DNA of 64,000 nucleotides from Streptomyces lavendofoliae (GTDB lineage: Bacteria > Actinomycetota > Actinomycetes > Streptomycetales > Streptomycetaceae). The stretch covers positions 62,001 to 126,000 of the forward strand of contig NZ_BMTP01000013.1 of assembly GCF_014649735.1 (NCBI RefSeq), in the 5' to 3' direction. Under the pieces are notes generated by a model. That model had not been told where the DNA came from. It did no database searches and was given only the letters and a program-made list of their open reading frames with translations. Below are positions 51,554 to 59,908 of this stretch, piece after piece; positions within the stretch are counted from its first letter, which is position 1, and every line of letters starts with the position of its first letter. The position numbers and the translations under genes were made by a program.

Positions 51554-53032
51554 GTGCCCTCCATGAACGACCTCGTACGCCAGCACACCGCTCTGAGTGA
51601 GTCCGACCTCGAGTGGCTCCACCTGCTGGTCTCGGAGTGGCAGCTGCTCTCCGACCTCTCCTTCGCCGACCTGGTGCTGTGGGTGCCCACCCTCGACGGC
51701 ACCCGGTACGTCTCCGTCGCCCAGATGCGGCCCAACACCGGCCCCACCTCCTACCAGGACGACATGGTCGGCCACCTCGTGCCGCGGGGCCGCCGCCCGC
51801 TGCTCGACGCCGCCCTCGACGAGGGCCGGATCGTGCGCGAGGGCGACCCGGAGTGGCGCGAGGAGGTGCCGGTGCGCGTCGAGTCCATCCCCGTACGCCG
51901 CGAGGGCCGTGTACTGGGAGTGATCGCCCGCAACACCAACCTGCTCACCGTGCGCACCCCCAGCCGGCTGGAGCTGACCTACCTCCAGTCCGCCTCCGAC
52001 CTGGCGCAGATGATCGCGGCCGGCTCCTTCCCCTTCCCCGGTCAACAAGTCGACATGGACGCCTCACCGCGCGCCGGTGACGGACTGATCCGCCTCGACG
52101 CGGACGGTGTCGTCCAGTACGCCTCGCCCAACGCCCTCTCCGCCTACCACCGCCTGGGCCTCGCCGCCGACCTGGTCGGCCAGCACCTCGGCCAGATCAC
52201 CGCCGAACTGGCCCCCTCCCGGGGCCCCGTGGACGAGGCCCTGGTCAAGCTGGCCAGCGGGTACGCACCCCGCGAGGCGGAGGTCGAGGGCAACGGCGGC
52301 GTCATCCAGCTGCGCGCCATCCCGCTCAAGCCCAAGGGCACCCGGATCGGTTCCCTGGTCCTGCTGCGGGACGTCACGGAACTGCGTCGCCGCGAGCGCG
52401 AGTTGATCACCAAGGACGCCACCATCCGGGAGATCCACCACCGGGTGAAGAACAACCTCCAGACCGTCGCCGCCCTGTTGCGCCTCCAGGCCCGCCGGAT
52501 GGACTCCGACCGGGGCCGCGAGGCGCTCGACGAGGCCGTGCGCCGCGTCGGCTCGATCGCCATCGTGCACGAGACGCTCTCTCAGAACCTGGACGAGCGC
52601 GTCGAGTTCGACGAGATCGCCGACCGGGTGATCTCGATGGTCGCCGAGATCTCGCCCGGCAAGGTCGTCTGCCGCCGCAACGGCCGCTTCGGCATCCTCG
52701 ACGCCGAGGTCGCCACACCGCTGTCGATGGTGCTCACCGAAATCCTCCAGAACGCCCTGGAGCACGCCTTCGGCCCGGCCGAGCAGGGCACCGTGGAGGT
52801 GTCGGCGGTGCGCGGGGGCACCCGCGCCGACGACGCCCGGCTGCTGATCACCGTCCAGGACGACGGCCGGGGACTTCCCGAGGGCTTCGACCCCCAGCGG
52901 GCCGGCAACCTCGGGCTGCAGATCGTGCGGACGCTGGTGGAGGGGGAGTTGGGCGGCACGTTCGACATGCAGCCCGCTCCGGGGCGCGGCACGCGTGTGG
53001 TGCTCGACGTCCCCGTACGCGCGCAGAAGTGA
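51554..53032 (+). CDS. Histidine kinase of the PdtaS type (GAF-PAS-HisKA_2-HATPase)
   Basis: A 492-residue soluble sensor kinase. An N-terminal GAF-like domain (about 10-155), a PAS domain (about 175-290) and the HisKA_2 phosphoacceptor helix (REIHHRVKNNLQTVAALLRLQ) are followed by an HATPase domain (EILQNALEHAF, DDGRGLP, GNLGLQIVRTLV). There is no membrane segment. The architecture and its adjacency to wblE match PdtaS-whiB1 of Mycobacterium, whose partner is the RNA-binding antiterminator PdtaR. The GTG at 51554 lies at leaderless distance from TACGCT; ATG 51563 is an alternative. Confidence 0.88.
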   Translation: MPSMNDLVRQHTALSESDLEWLHLLVSEWQLLSDLSFADLVLWVPTLDGTRYVSVAQMRPNTGPTSYQDDMVGHLVPRGRRPLLDAALDEGRIVREGDPEWREEVPVRVESIPVRREGRVLGVIARNTNLLTVRTPSRLELTYLQSASDLAQMIAAGSFPFPGQQVDMDASPRAGDGLIRLDADGVVQYASPNALSAYHRLGLAADLVGQHLGQITAELAPSRGPVDEALVKLASGYAPREAEVEGNGGVIQLRAIPLKPKGTRIGSLVLLRDVTELRRRERELITKDATIREIHHRVKNNLQTVAALLRLQARRMDSDRGREALDEAVRRVGSIAIVHETLSQNLDERVEFDEIADRVISMVAEISPGKVVCRRNGRFGILDAEVATPLSMVLTEILQNALEHAFGPAEQGTVEVSAVRGGTRADDARLLITVQDDGRGLPEGFDPQRAGNLGLQIVRTLVEGELGGTFDMQPAPGRGTRVVLDVPVRAQK

Positions 53033-53060
53033 CCGCGGCGCGGGGACGCGGGCACAGCAG

Positions 53061-53095
53061 CGAGCCCCGGACCGTGGAAGACGGTCCGGGGCTCG
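53061..53095. terminator. Terminator between the kinase and wblE
   Basis: Perfect 15-base arms (53061-53075, 53081-53095) with a 5-base loop between convergent genes. Confidence 0.85.
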
Positions 53096-53195
53096 AACGC
53101 TTGGGGTTACTGCTGCGCGCTGCGGCTCGGGAGGCGGGTCAGTGCGTACTCGCTGTACGCGCCGCCTGGCTCTGGCTCGTAGCGGGTGGCGTCGC

Positions 53196-53453
53196 TCAGG
53201 CGCTGGCGTTACGCGCCCGGTTGCGGGCGGCGCGGCGCTTCATGGCGCGACGCTCGTCCTCGCTGAGGCCACCCCAGACGCCGGAGTCCTGGCCGGACTC
53301 GAGCGCCCACTGCAGGCACTGCTCCATGACGGGGCAGCGTCGGCAGACAGCCTTGGCTTCCTCGATCTGCAGCAGCGCAGGACCGGTGTTGCCGATGGGG
53401 AAGAACAGCTCGGGGTCTTCCTCACGACAAACGGCGTTGTGACGCCAGTCCAT
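53196..53453 (-). CDS. wblE: WhiB-family iron-sulfur transcription factor WblE
   Basis: An 85-residue Wbl protein. The [4Fe-4S] ligands are C9, C37, C40 and C46 (CRRCPVMEQC), followed by the GVWGG turn and a basic C-terminal tail (MKRRAARNRARN). This is WblE, the orthologue of mycobacterial WhiB1, an essential nitric-oxide-sensitive regulator that works with the primary sigma factor. The ATG at 53453 follows GGAGAGG. A CRP-type palindrome lies 45 bases upstream. Confidence 0.93.
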   Translation of the reverse strand: MDWRHNAVCREEDPELFFPIGNTGPALLQIEEAKAVCRRCPVMEQCLQWALESGQDSGVWGGLSEDERRAMKRRAARNRARNASA

Positions 53454-53497
53454 GGCTGCTACCTCTCCTTGGTGTTGCATGCACGTTGCTTGTGAAT

Positions 53498-53511
53498 GTG
53501 AACGCTTTCAC
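53498..53511. promoter_or_regulatory. CRP-type palindrome upstream of wblE
   Basis: GTGA-AAGCGT-TCAC (minus strand) has the perfect half-sites and spacing of CRP sites. The mycobacterial orthologue whiB1 is controlled by CRP through such a site, from memory. Confidence 0.55.
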
Positions 53512-53771
53512 GAATCCCTCAACAAGTGAAGGGCCGAACGCCAGATGAACTGGTGTGGTCCTGGATTTGAGGAGGGGTTCTGGCTCTCACTGGAGGCCGG
53601 TCTTGCGGGCCGTCCCGATCGCCATGTAGAGATTCGCAAACCTCGGCGGCGGATACAACCCCTTCTGGAAAGTTTTTTTTGATTCCTCGGTGTCGGCTAG
53701 GTCACAGCCGTACTTCTATGGGGTGGACCCTGGCCCATACGTTCGAGATAAAGGACCAAGGGCCCTTCCAC
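53512..53771. other. Non-coding stretch between wblE and the lipid kinase gene
   Basis: This 260-base stretch is less GC-rich than its surroundings and contains an 8-base T-run (53673-53680). Both neighbours are on the minus strand, so it holds the far-upstream region of wblE and the 3' end of the lipid kinase transcript. Apart from AAGGGCCCTT (53758-53767), a short palindrome that may help termination, I see nothing defined. Confidence 0.5.
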
Positions 53772-54740
53772 TCACACAATCACACGCAGTGCACGACGAA
53801 CGCCTGTGAACGTCACGCTGCTGCGCAGACCGAGGTGGTCTCCGTCCATCTGGAAGGGGAGCGGCACCTTCGAATGCAAGGCGAAGTCCGTCAGGTCGTG
53901 CAGGGAGACGGCGTGCTTGCCGTGGGGGCCGCGCTCCGGGCTGGAGGTCAGCAACTGGGTCGCCGCGCGGGCCACCGAAGCGGTCGTCAGCCGGCTGAGC
54001 GCGAGCACGTCCAGCGCGGTGTCGAAGGAAGCCCCCGGGGACGCGTACACCGGGCGATTGCCCAGGTAGGTCCAGGGGGAGGTGTTGCAGACTATCGACA
54101 GCGAGAGGTCGTGGACCGGGTCGTGACCCGGGCGCTCCAGCGTGATCGCCCCCCGGCCCCGGCGCGGCTCGCCCAGGAACTGGCGGACGGCCTGGCGGAT
54201 GTACAGCGCGTGCGTCGATCTCTTCCCGCGCTCGCGCTGCTGTTCGACCCGGCCGATCACCCCCGCGTCGAACCCGAAACCGGCACAGAACGTGAACCAC
54301 CGGGCCGGAACCGACTCGTCCTCCGTGCCGGGCGTACCCGCCGCGAGGCCCAGGCCCACGGTCCGGTCGCGCTTCTCGCGCAGCGCGTCCAGCAGCGCGC
54401 CCGTCGCCTCCACGGCGTCGTTCGGCAGGCCGAGCGCGCGGGCGAAGACATTGGTGGACCCGCCCGGCACGACCGCGAGGTGCGGGAGCCGGTCGGGGTC
54501 GGGGCCCCGGTGCAGCAGACCGTTGACGACCTCGTTGACGGTGCCGTCACCCCCGAGGGCCACCACGAGCTCGACGTCCTCGGACTCGGCGGCCCGCCGG
54601 GCCAGGTCACGGGCGTGGCCCCGGTACCCGGTCGTGACGGCCTCCAGCTTCATCTCGCTGGCCAGCGCGTGGATCAGCACGTCACGGGTGCGCGCACTGG
54701 TGGTGGTGGCTGCCGGATTGACCACGAGGAGTGCGCGCAT
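53772..54740 (-). CDS. Diacylglycerol/sphingosine kinase-family lipid kinase
   Basis: A 322-residue enzyme of the DAGK catalytic family. The ATP-binding motif is VVALGGDGTVNEVVNGLL (about 60-77), followed by PGGSTNVFARALGLP. These soluble kinases phosphorylate diacylglycerol or related lipids and feed phosphatidate or glycolipid synthesis. The ATG at 54740 lies at leaderless distance from TAACCT. It is divergent from the small membrane protein gene at 54842. Confidence 0.88.
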   Translation of the reverse strand: MRALLVVNPAATTTSARTRDVLIHALASEMKLEAVTTGYRGHARDLARRAAESEDVELVVALGGDGTVNEVVNGLLHRGPDPDRLPHLAVVPGGSTNVFARALGLPNDAVEATGALLDALREKRDRTVGLGLAAGTPGTEDESVPARWFTFCAGFGFDAGVIGRVEQQRERGKRSTHALYIRQAVRQFLGEPRRGRGAITLERPGHDPVHDLSLSIVCNTSPWTYLGNRPVYASPGASFDTALDVLALSRLTTASVARAATQLLTSSPERGPHGKHAVSLHDLTDFALHSKVPLPFQMDGDHLGLRSSVTFTGVRRALRVIV

Positions 54741-54841
54741 GCCCGCCAGGTTACCTACCGCGCGGTACCGGGCCCAGCGGCTCCCCGCTCCGTCCACGGG
54801 CTGGACGCCCCCGCCGGCCGCCCGGCGGTTACGCTGCCGGG

Positions 54842-55273
54842 GTGAGCAGTACGGAGCAGACACCCGCCACCCCCTCCCCTTCCGCCCCGCGCCCGGCGAG
54901 GCTGACCGCCGCCGCGGCGGTGGCCGGACTGGAGGCGCTCGCCCTGATCGCCGGCGGTGTCTACCTGCTGGTGACGAGTCTCACGGGCCGGCCCGACGAC
55001 CTGACTCAGGCCATGACCGGCGGCGTCACTCTCGTCGCGCTGGGTCTCATCCCGCTGCTGGCCGCGCGCGGGCTGCTGCGCCGCCGCAGCTGGAGCCGGG
55101 GCCCAGCGATCATCACGCAGCTGATGGCCCTGCCCGTGGCCTGGACGCTCCTGCGGGCGTCCGGCGCGGCGGTTCCGGCCGGCATCGTCCTGGCCGCCGC
55201 CGCCGTGACGGGGCTCGTCCTGCTGTTGCACCCGGCGACCGCGACGGCCCTGGGCGTACGCGGGCGGGCCTGA
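54842..55273 (+). CDS. Small integral membrane protein
   Basis: A 143-residue protein with four hydrophobic segments after a Pro/Ser/Thr-rich N terminus (AVAGLEALALIAGGVYLLV, GGVTLVALGLIPLLAARGLL, ITQLMALPVAWTLL, GIVLAAAAVTGLVLLL). No known domain is visible. The GTG at 54842 sits 5 bases after TACGCT plus spacer, suggesting a leaderless mRNA. It is conserved in Streptomyces as far as I recall; function unknown. Confidence 0.75.
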   Translation: MSSTEQTPATPSPSAPRPARLTAAAAVAGLEALALIAGGVYLLVTSLTGRPDDLTQAMTGGVTLVALGLIPLLAARGLLRRRSWSRGPAIITQLMALPVAWTLLRASGAAVPAGIVLAAAAVTGLVLLLHPATATALGVRGRA

Positions 55274-55353
55274 GGGCCGGAGCCGAAGGGGCCCGGCGCC
55301 CGAGGACCGGAGGGCCTGACGCCGGGAGGCCCCGGGGCCCGTCGGCGCGCGGG

Positions 55354-56391
55354 TCACGGGAGCACGGGCCGGCGAGTGCGGGCTGCGCGGGCCGGGGGCC
55401 CGGGACTCCGATGCCCACGACTCCGATGCCCACCGGCCCGGTGCCGGGCCCGGGTGTCCGCCGGCCCGGGTGTCCGGTTCAACTCCTCCACGAGGAGCTT
55501 CTCGCGCAGCTGCGCCAGCGTGCGGGCCAGCAGGCGCGAGACGTGCATCTGCGAGATGCCGACCTCCTGGGCGATCTGCGACTGGGTCATGTTCCCGAAG
55601 AAGCGCAGCAGCAGGATGCGCTTCTCGCGCGGCGGCAGGTCCTCCAGCAACGGCTTGAGGGACTCGCGGTACTCGACGCCCTCCAGCGCCTCGTCCTCCG
55701 CGCCGAGCGTGTCGGCGACCGCCGGGGACTCGTCGTCCGTGTCCGGGACGTCCAGCGACAGCGTGGAGTACGCGTTGGCCGACTCCAGGCCCTCCAGGAC
55801 CTCCTCCTCCGAGATGCCGAGGCGCTCGGCGAGCTCGTGCACGGTCGGGGAGCGGCCGTGCAGCTGGGAGAGCTCGGCGGTGGCCGTGGTCAGGGAGAGG
55901 CGCAGCTCCTGGAGGCGGCGGGGCACCCGCACCGCCCAGCCCTTGTCACGGAAATGGCGCTTGATCTCGCCGACGACCGTGGGGGTCGCGTACGTGGAGA
56001 ACTCCACGCCCCGGTCGGGGTCGAAGCGGTCGACGGACTTGATCAGACCGATGGTGGCGACCTGTGTCAGGTCGTCCAGCGGCTCCCCGCGGTTGCGGAA
56101 ACGGCGCGCGAGGTGCTCGACCAGCGGCAGGTGCATCCGCACCAGCCGGTTGCGCAGCTCGGCCCGCTCCGGCGAACCGTCGGGCAGCGTGCGCAACTGG
56201 ATGAACAGTGCCTTCGCGCCACTGCGGTCGTTCGGATCGTGGTGATGGTGGTGCTGCTGCTCGTTCATCCGGTCCGCCCGCTCATCCAAAAGACCGTCCA
56301 CCGGGTGCGGCCGCGCCTGCTGTTCCGGGATCGAGCTCAGTGCCCGCGGGCCGCGCTCCTCGTCTCGCACCGGACCGTCCCCGTTCCTCAC
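55354..56391 (-). CDS. sigH: SigB/SigF-group stress sigma factor, SigH-like
   Basis: A 345-residue sigma factor of the SigF/SigB group. Region 2 (DLTQVATIGLIKSVDRFDPD and GVEFSTYATPTVVGEIKRHF), region 3 and region 4 (FGNMTQSQIAQEVGISQMHV) are complete. The N terminus is long, with a His-rich run MNEQQHHHHH; an internal ATG at 56268 could give a shorter isoform, as S. coelicolor SigH is known in several sizes. The C-terminal 45 residues are low-complexity. The GTG at 56391 overlaps the anti-sigma stop by four bases. It belongs to osmotic-stress and developmental control by family knowledge. Confidence 0.87.
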   Translation of the reverse strand: MRNGDGPVRDEERGPRALSSIPEQQARPHPVDGLLDERADRMNEQQHHHHHDPNDRSGAKALFIQLRTLPDGSPERAELRNRLVRMHLPLVEHLARRFRNRGEPLDDLTQVATIGLIKSVDRFDPDRGVEFSTYATPTVVGEIKRHFRDKGWAVRVPRRLQELRLSLTTATAELSQLHGRSPTVHELAERLGISEEEVLEGLESANAYSTLSLDVPDTDDESPAVADTLGAEDEALEGVEYRESLKPLLEDLPPREKRILLLRFFGNMTQSQIAQEVGISQMHVSRLLARTLAQLREKLLVEELNRTPGPADTRARHRAGGHRSRGHRSPGPPARAARTRRPVLP

Positions 56392-56801
56392 GCCGGCCCG
56401 GGTCCCGCGCCGCGCTGTTTGTACAGGCTGATGGAGACCGTCCGGTCGTCGGCGACGGACGAGTCGACCTTGCCGGCCAGTGCCGAGAGCACCGTCCAGG
56501 CGAACGTGTCGCGCTCCGGGGCCCTGCCGTCGGTGGTGGGCGCCGAGACCGTGACGTCCAGGGAGTCGTCGATGAGACGGAACACGCAGCTCAGGACCGA
56601 GCCGGGCACCGCTTGCTGGAGCAGGATCGCGCACGCCTCGTCGACGGCGATGCGCAGGTCCTCGATCTCATCGAGGGTGAAGTCCAAACGCGCCGCCAGG
56701 CCGGCCGTGGCCGTACGCAGCACGGACAGGTAGGCACCCGCAGCGGGCAGCCGGACTTCCACGAAGTCCTGGGTCCCGGGCTCGCCTGCGATCTGGGACA
56801 C
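56388..56801 (-). CDS. RsbW-like anti-sigma factor of SigH
   Basis: A 137-residue GHKL-type protein of the RsbW/SpoIIAB group. The N-box region is IEDLRIAVDEACAILL; the later G boxes are weak, so ATP binding and kinase activity are uncertain. It is coupled to the sigH gene (GTGA), matching UshX/PrsH/RshA of S. coelicolor. The GTG at 56801 follows GGAGG by six bases. A perfect palindrome CTATCGCGATAG lies about 100 bases upstream. Confidence 0.82.
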   Translation of the reverse strand: MSQIAGEPGTQDFVEVRLPAAGAYLSVLRTATAGLAARLDFTLDEIEDLRIAVDEACAILLQQAVPGSVLSCVFRLIDDSLDVTVSAPTTDGRAPERDTFAWTVLSALAGKVDSSVADDRTVSISLYKQRGAGPGPA

Positions 56802-56899
56802 CCTCACCTCCAAGGTGGCACAAGCTCTTTCGGGGCTCCGGGAGGGCTGATCCTCCGCGGAACCGTGCGGTACGCAGGTATGCGCAGTCCGCCGTGACG

Positions 56900-56911
56900 C
56901 TATCGCGATAG
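56900..56911. promoter_or_regulatory. Perfect palindrome upstream of the anti-sigma/sigH operon
   Basis: CTATCGCGATAG is a perfect 12-base palindrome within the probable promoter region of the operon. The binding protein is unknown. Confidence 0.35.
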
Positions 56912-57041
56912 GTGGTGCCGTGTCGCCGGGACCCCTCTTCCGGCGCCTGTCACTCATGGTAAGCACATGGGTACGCTCAGTGGCTAGAGGTCTGCGGGGC
57001 CCAATCGCGAGAAACCGGCGGAGGGTTGACGTACCCAGACC

Positions 57042-57302
57042 TCACACGATCGAACCGTCCACGAAGCACCAACGCCAGTTCTCCCCGGGCTCGAAGGTCC
57101 GCATCACCGGGTGCCCGGTGTCCTTGAAGTGCTTCGTGGCGTGCTGTCCCACGGAGGAGTCGCAGCACCCGACGTGCCCGCACCGCAGGCACAGCCGCAG
57201 CTGTACGGGGTGGGTCCCGTCGGCCGCGCACTCCGGGCAGGTCTCCGAGAGCGGGGCGGGCTCGGGCTGTGGCAGTTCGGCCAGGTGCAGGCACTCGCGC
57301 AT
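57042..57302 (-). CDS. UBP-type zinc-finger protein
   Basis: An 86-residue protein made of one ZnF-UBP domain. Cys/His ligands follow the pattern CPECAADG...CLRCGHVGCCDSS, H-ATKHFKDTGHPV, with the WRWCFVDG end. In eukaryotes this fold binds the C terminus of free ubiquitin; in bacteria its ligand is unknown. The ATG at 57302 lies at leaderless distance from TAACCT. It is divergent from the antiporter gene. Confidence 0.85.
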   Translation of the reverse strand: MRECLHLAELPQPEPAPLSETCPECAADGTHPVQLRLCLRCGHVGCCDSSVGQHATKHFKDTGHPVMRTFEPGENWRWCFVDGSIV

Positions 57303-57400
57303 GATGGCCAGGTTACGAGGTGCCGTCCCGGTGGCGCACCCGGGCCGAGGCAGCGGGGCGGTGAGCGCCCCGGACCGGTTCCACGCGGAGTGGGGAGACG

Positions 57401-58999
57401 ATGGACGCACTGTCATTGGTGGCGTTGGTGGCGGTGAGCGCCGTCATCGCGGGGGCGGCCCGCAGGACGCCCGTACCGGCACCGCTGCTCCTGGTGGCGG
57501 CCGGGCTGGCCGCCTCCTACGTACCGGGGGTGCCGGACTACACCCTGGACCCGCACATCGTGCTGCCGCTGGTGCTGCCGCCGCTGCTCCACACGGCCGC
57601 GCTGGAGTCCTCCTACCTGGACCTGCGGGCCAATCTGCGGCCGGTCGCGCTGCTGTCGGTCGGCTATGTGCTCTTCGCGACGCTCGCCGTCGGGTACCTC
57701 GCCCACCTGATGGTGCCGGACCTGCCGCTGACCGCCGCCCTGGTGCTGGGAGCGGTGATCGCGCCGCCGGACGCGGTGGCCGCCACCGCCATCGCCCGGC
57801 GCCTCGGGCTGCCCGGCCGGATCACCACGATCCTCCAGGGAGAGTCGCTGGTGAACGACGCGACCGCGATCACCGCGTACAAGGTGGCGCTCGCCGCGGC
57901 GGTCGGTGAAGGGATCGGCTGGGCCGGCGGGCTCGCCGAGTTCGCGGTCGCGGCGCTCGGCGGGATCGGCGTCGGCCTGGTGCTGATGGTGCCCATCCAC
58001 TGGCTGCGCCGCTCGCTGCGCGAACCGCTGCTCCAGAACACCCTGTCGCTGCTCATCCCGTTCGTCGCCTACGCGGCGGCCGAGCGCGTCCACGCCTCCG
58101 GTGTCCTCGCGGTCGTCGTGGTCGCCCTGTACCTGGGGCACCGCTCCTGGCAGGTCGACTTCGCCACCCGCCTCCAGGAGGAGGCCGTGTGGAAGATGGT
58201 CGCCTTCGTGCTGGAGACGTCGGTCTTCGCGCTGATCGGGCTCCAGCTGCCCCACGTGGTGCGGGAGCTCGGTACGTACGGGACCGGCGAGGCCATCCTG
58301 TACGCGGCCGGGGTGTTCGTCGCGGTGGTCGTCGTCCGGTTCGTCTGGGTCCTCCCGGCCACCTACCTGCCGCGGGCGCTGTCGCGCCGGGTGCGGGAGC
58401 GGGAGCCGGGCGTGGGCCTGGCCTCGCCGGTGATCGTGGGCTGGGCGGGGATGCGGGGCGTCGTGTCGCTGGCGATCGCCTTCTCGATCCCGGTGGCCGG
58501 CGCGGGCGAGGCGTTCCCGGCGCGGAACCTGGTGCTGTTCCTGACGTTCACCACGGTGATCGGCACCCTGGTGGTGCAGGGCCTGACCCTGCCGCCGCTG
58601 ATCCGGGCGCTGAAGCTGCCCGGCCGCGACCCGCGGGCCGAGACGCTGGCCGAGGCGCAGGCGCAGAGCGAGGCGTCGCGGGCCGCCGAGCAGCGCCTGG
58701 AGGAACTGCTCGCCGACGAGCGCAACGCCCTGCCCCAGCCGCTCGCCGACCGGCTGCGCACGGTCCTGGAGCGGCGGCGCAACGCCGTGTGGGAGCGGCT
58801 GGGCGCGGCCAACCCGGTCACCGGGGAGTCGGCGGACGACACCTACCGCAGGCTCGCGCGGGCGATGATCGAGTCGGAGCGCGAGGTGTTCGTGAGGCTG
58901 CGCGACGAGCGCCGCATCGACGACGAGATGATGCGCACCCTGCTGCGCCGGCTCGACCTGGAGGAGGCGGCGGCCTACCGGGAGGCCGCCGACGGCTGA
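57401..58999 (+). CDS. CPA1-family Na+/H+ antiporter
   Basis: A 532-residue monovalent cation:proton antiporter with 12-13 helices in the first 410 residues and a cytoplasmic helical tail (about 420-532). The transport core has VIAPPDAVAATAIAR and LQGESLVNDATAI, the ND pair typical of CPA1. WAGMRGVVSLAIA is the conserved late motif. The ATG at 57401 follows GGGGAG. Its end overlaps the convergent PLP-enzyme gene by 25 bases. Confidence 0.9.
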   Translation: MDALSLVALVAVSAVIAGAARRTPVPAPLLLVAAGLAASYVPGVPDYTLDPHIVLPLVLPPLLHTAALESSYLDLRANLRPVALLSVGYVLFATLAVGYLAHLMVPDLPLTAALVLGAVIAPPDAVAATAIARRLGLPGRITTILQGESLVNDATAITAYKVALAAAVGEGIGWAGGLAEFAVAALGGIGVGLVLMVPIHWLRRSLREPLLQNTLSLLIPFVAYAAAERVHASGVLAVVVVALYLGHRSWQVDFATRLQEEAVWKMVAFVLETSVFALIGLQLPHVVRELGTYGTGEAILYAAGVFVAVVVVRFVWVLPATYLPRALSRRVREREPGVGLASPVIVGWAGMRGVVSLAIAFSIPVAGAGEAFPARNLVLFLTFTTVIGTLVVQGLTLPPLIRALKLPGRDPRAETLAEAQAQSEASRAAEQRLEELLADERNALPQPLADRLRTVLERRRNAVWERLGAANPVTGESADDTYRRLARAMIESEREVFVRLRDERRIDDEMMRTLLRRLDLEEAAAYREAADG

Positions 59000-59898
59000 C
59001 CGGGGTCCGGACGCCCGGTGATCACCGCGGCGAGGGTCGTCCCGGCCGGGAACGCGCCCTCCTCGGCCAGCGCGACGAGCCCGTACAGCAATTTGGCGAC
59101 ATATATGCGCTCGATGGCGAGTCCATGCCGTGCCTCGAAATCTTCGGCGAACGCCTCCAGATCGGGCGCGGTACGGGCGTAGCCGCCGAAGTGGAACCGT
59201 TCGTCCAGGCGCCAGTCGCCTGCCGGGCCGCCGAACGCCGCCTCCTGGAGCGCCCGTATCTCCCCGCCCAGGAAGCCGCCCTTGAGGACCGGCACGCCGA
59301 CCGCCCGGCGTCCGCCGCCCAGCCCGGCGGCCAGCCCGGCGAGCGTGCCGCCCGTCCCGCAGGCGACCGCCGCCACGTCCACACCCCCGTCGCGCAGCTC
59401 GCGCCCCAGCTCCGCGCAGCCGCGCACCGCCTCGGCGTTGCTGCCGCCCTCGGGGACGACGAACGTGTCCGGGGGAGCGTGACGCAGCAGGCGCGCCAGC
59501 ACCTCCGGCTCGCCCTTGGCGCGGTACGTGGCGCGGTCCGCGAACAGCAGCCGCATGCCGTCCGCCGCGCACCGGGCGAGGGACGGGTTCAGCGCCCGCC
59601 CGGCGAGCTCGTCGCCGCGTACGACCCCGGTCGTGGGGAAGCCCAGCAGGCGTCCGGCGGCGGCCGTGGCGCGCAGGTGGTTGGAGTAGGCGCCGCCGAA
59701 GGTGAGCACCGGGCGCCCGGCCGCCGCGGCCAGGTTCGGCGCGAGCTTGCGCCACTTGTTGCCCGGCAGGTCCGGGTGGATCAGGTCGTCGCGCTTGAGC
59801 AGCAGCCGCACGCCGTGCCGGGTGAAGCGCTCGTCCTCGACCGGCTCCAGGGGGGAGGGGAGGAGCGGGTCGAGGGAGGAGAGGGCGAGCGCGTTCAC
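58975..59898 (-). CDS. PLP-dependent D-cysteine desulfhydrase / ACC deaminase family enzyme
   Basis: A 307-residue fold-type II PLP enzyme. The PLP lysine is in LPGNKWRKLAPNL, the phosphate loop is GTGGTLAGLAAGL and FGGAYSNH contacts the substrate. Sequence alone does not separate D-cysteine desulfhydrase from 1-aminocyclopropane-1-carboxylate deaminase. The GTG at 59898 is the likely start. The amidase gene upstream on the same strand ends 10 bases earlier. Confidence 0.83.
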   Translation of the reverse strand: MNALALSSLDPLLPSPLEPVEDERFTRHGVRLLLKRDDLIHPDLPGNKWRKLAPNLAAAAGRPVLTFGGAYSNHLRATAAAGRLLGFPTTGVVRGDELAGRALNPSLARCAADGMRLLFADRATYRAKGEPEVLARLLRHAPPDTFVVPEGGSNAEAVRGCAELGRELRDGGVDVAAVACGTGGTLAGLAAGLGGGRRAVGVPVLKGGFLGGEIRALQEAAFGGPAGDWRLDERFHFGGYARTAPDLEAFAEDFEARHGLAIERIYVAKLLYGLVALAEEGAFPAGTTLAAVITGRPDPGQPSAASR

Positions 59899-59908
59899 CC
59901 GGCCATTG

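Noticed and set aside
53673..53680. T-run as a rho-independent terminator
   Set aside because: No stem precedes it on the plus strand, and both flanking genes are on the minus strand.
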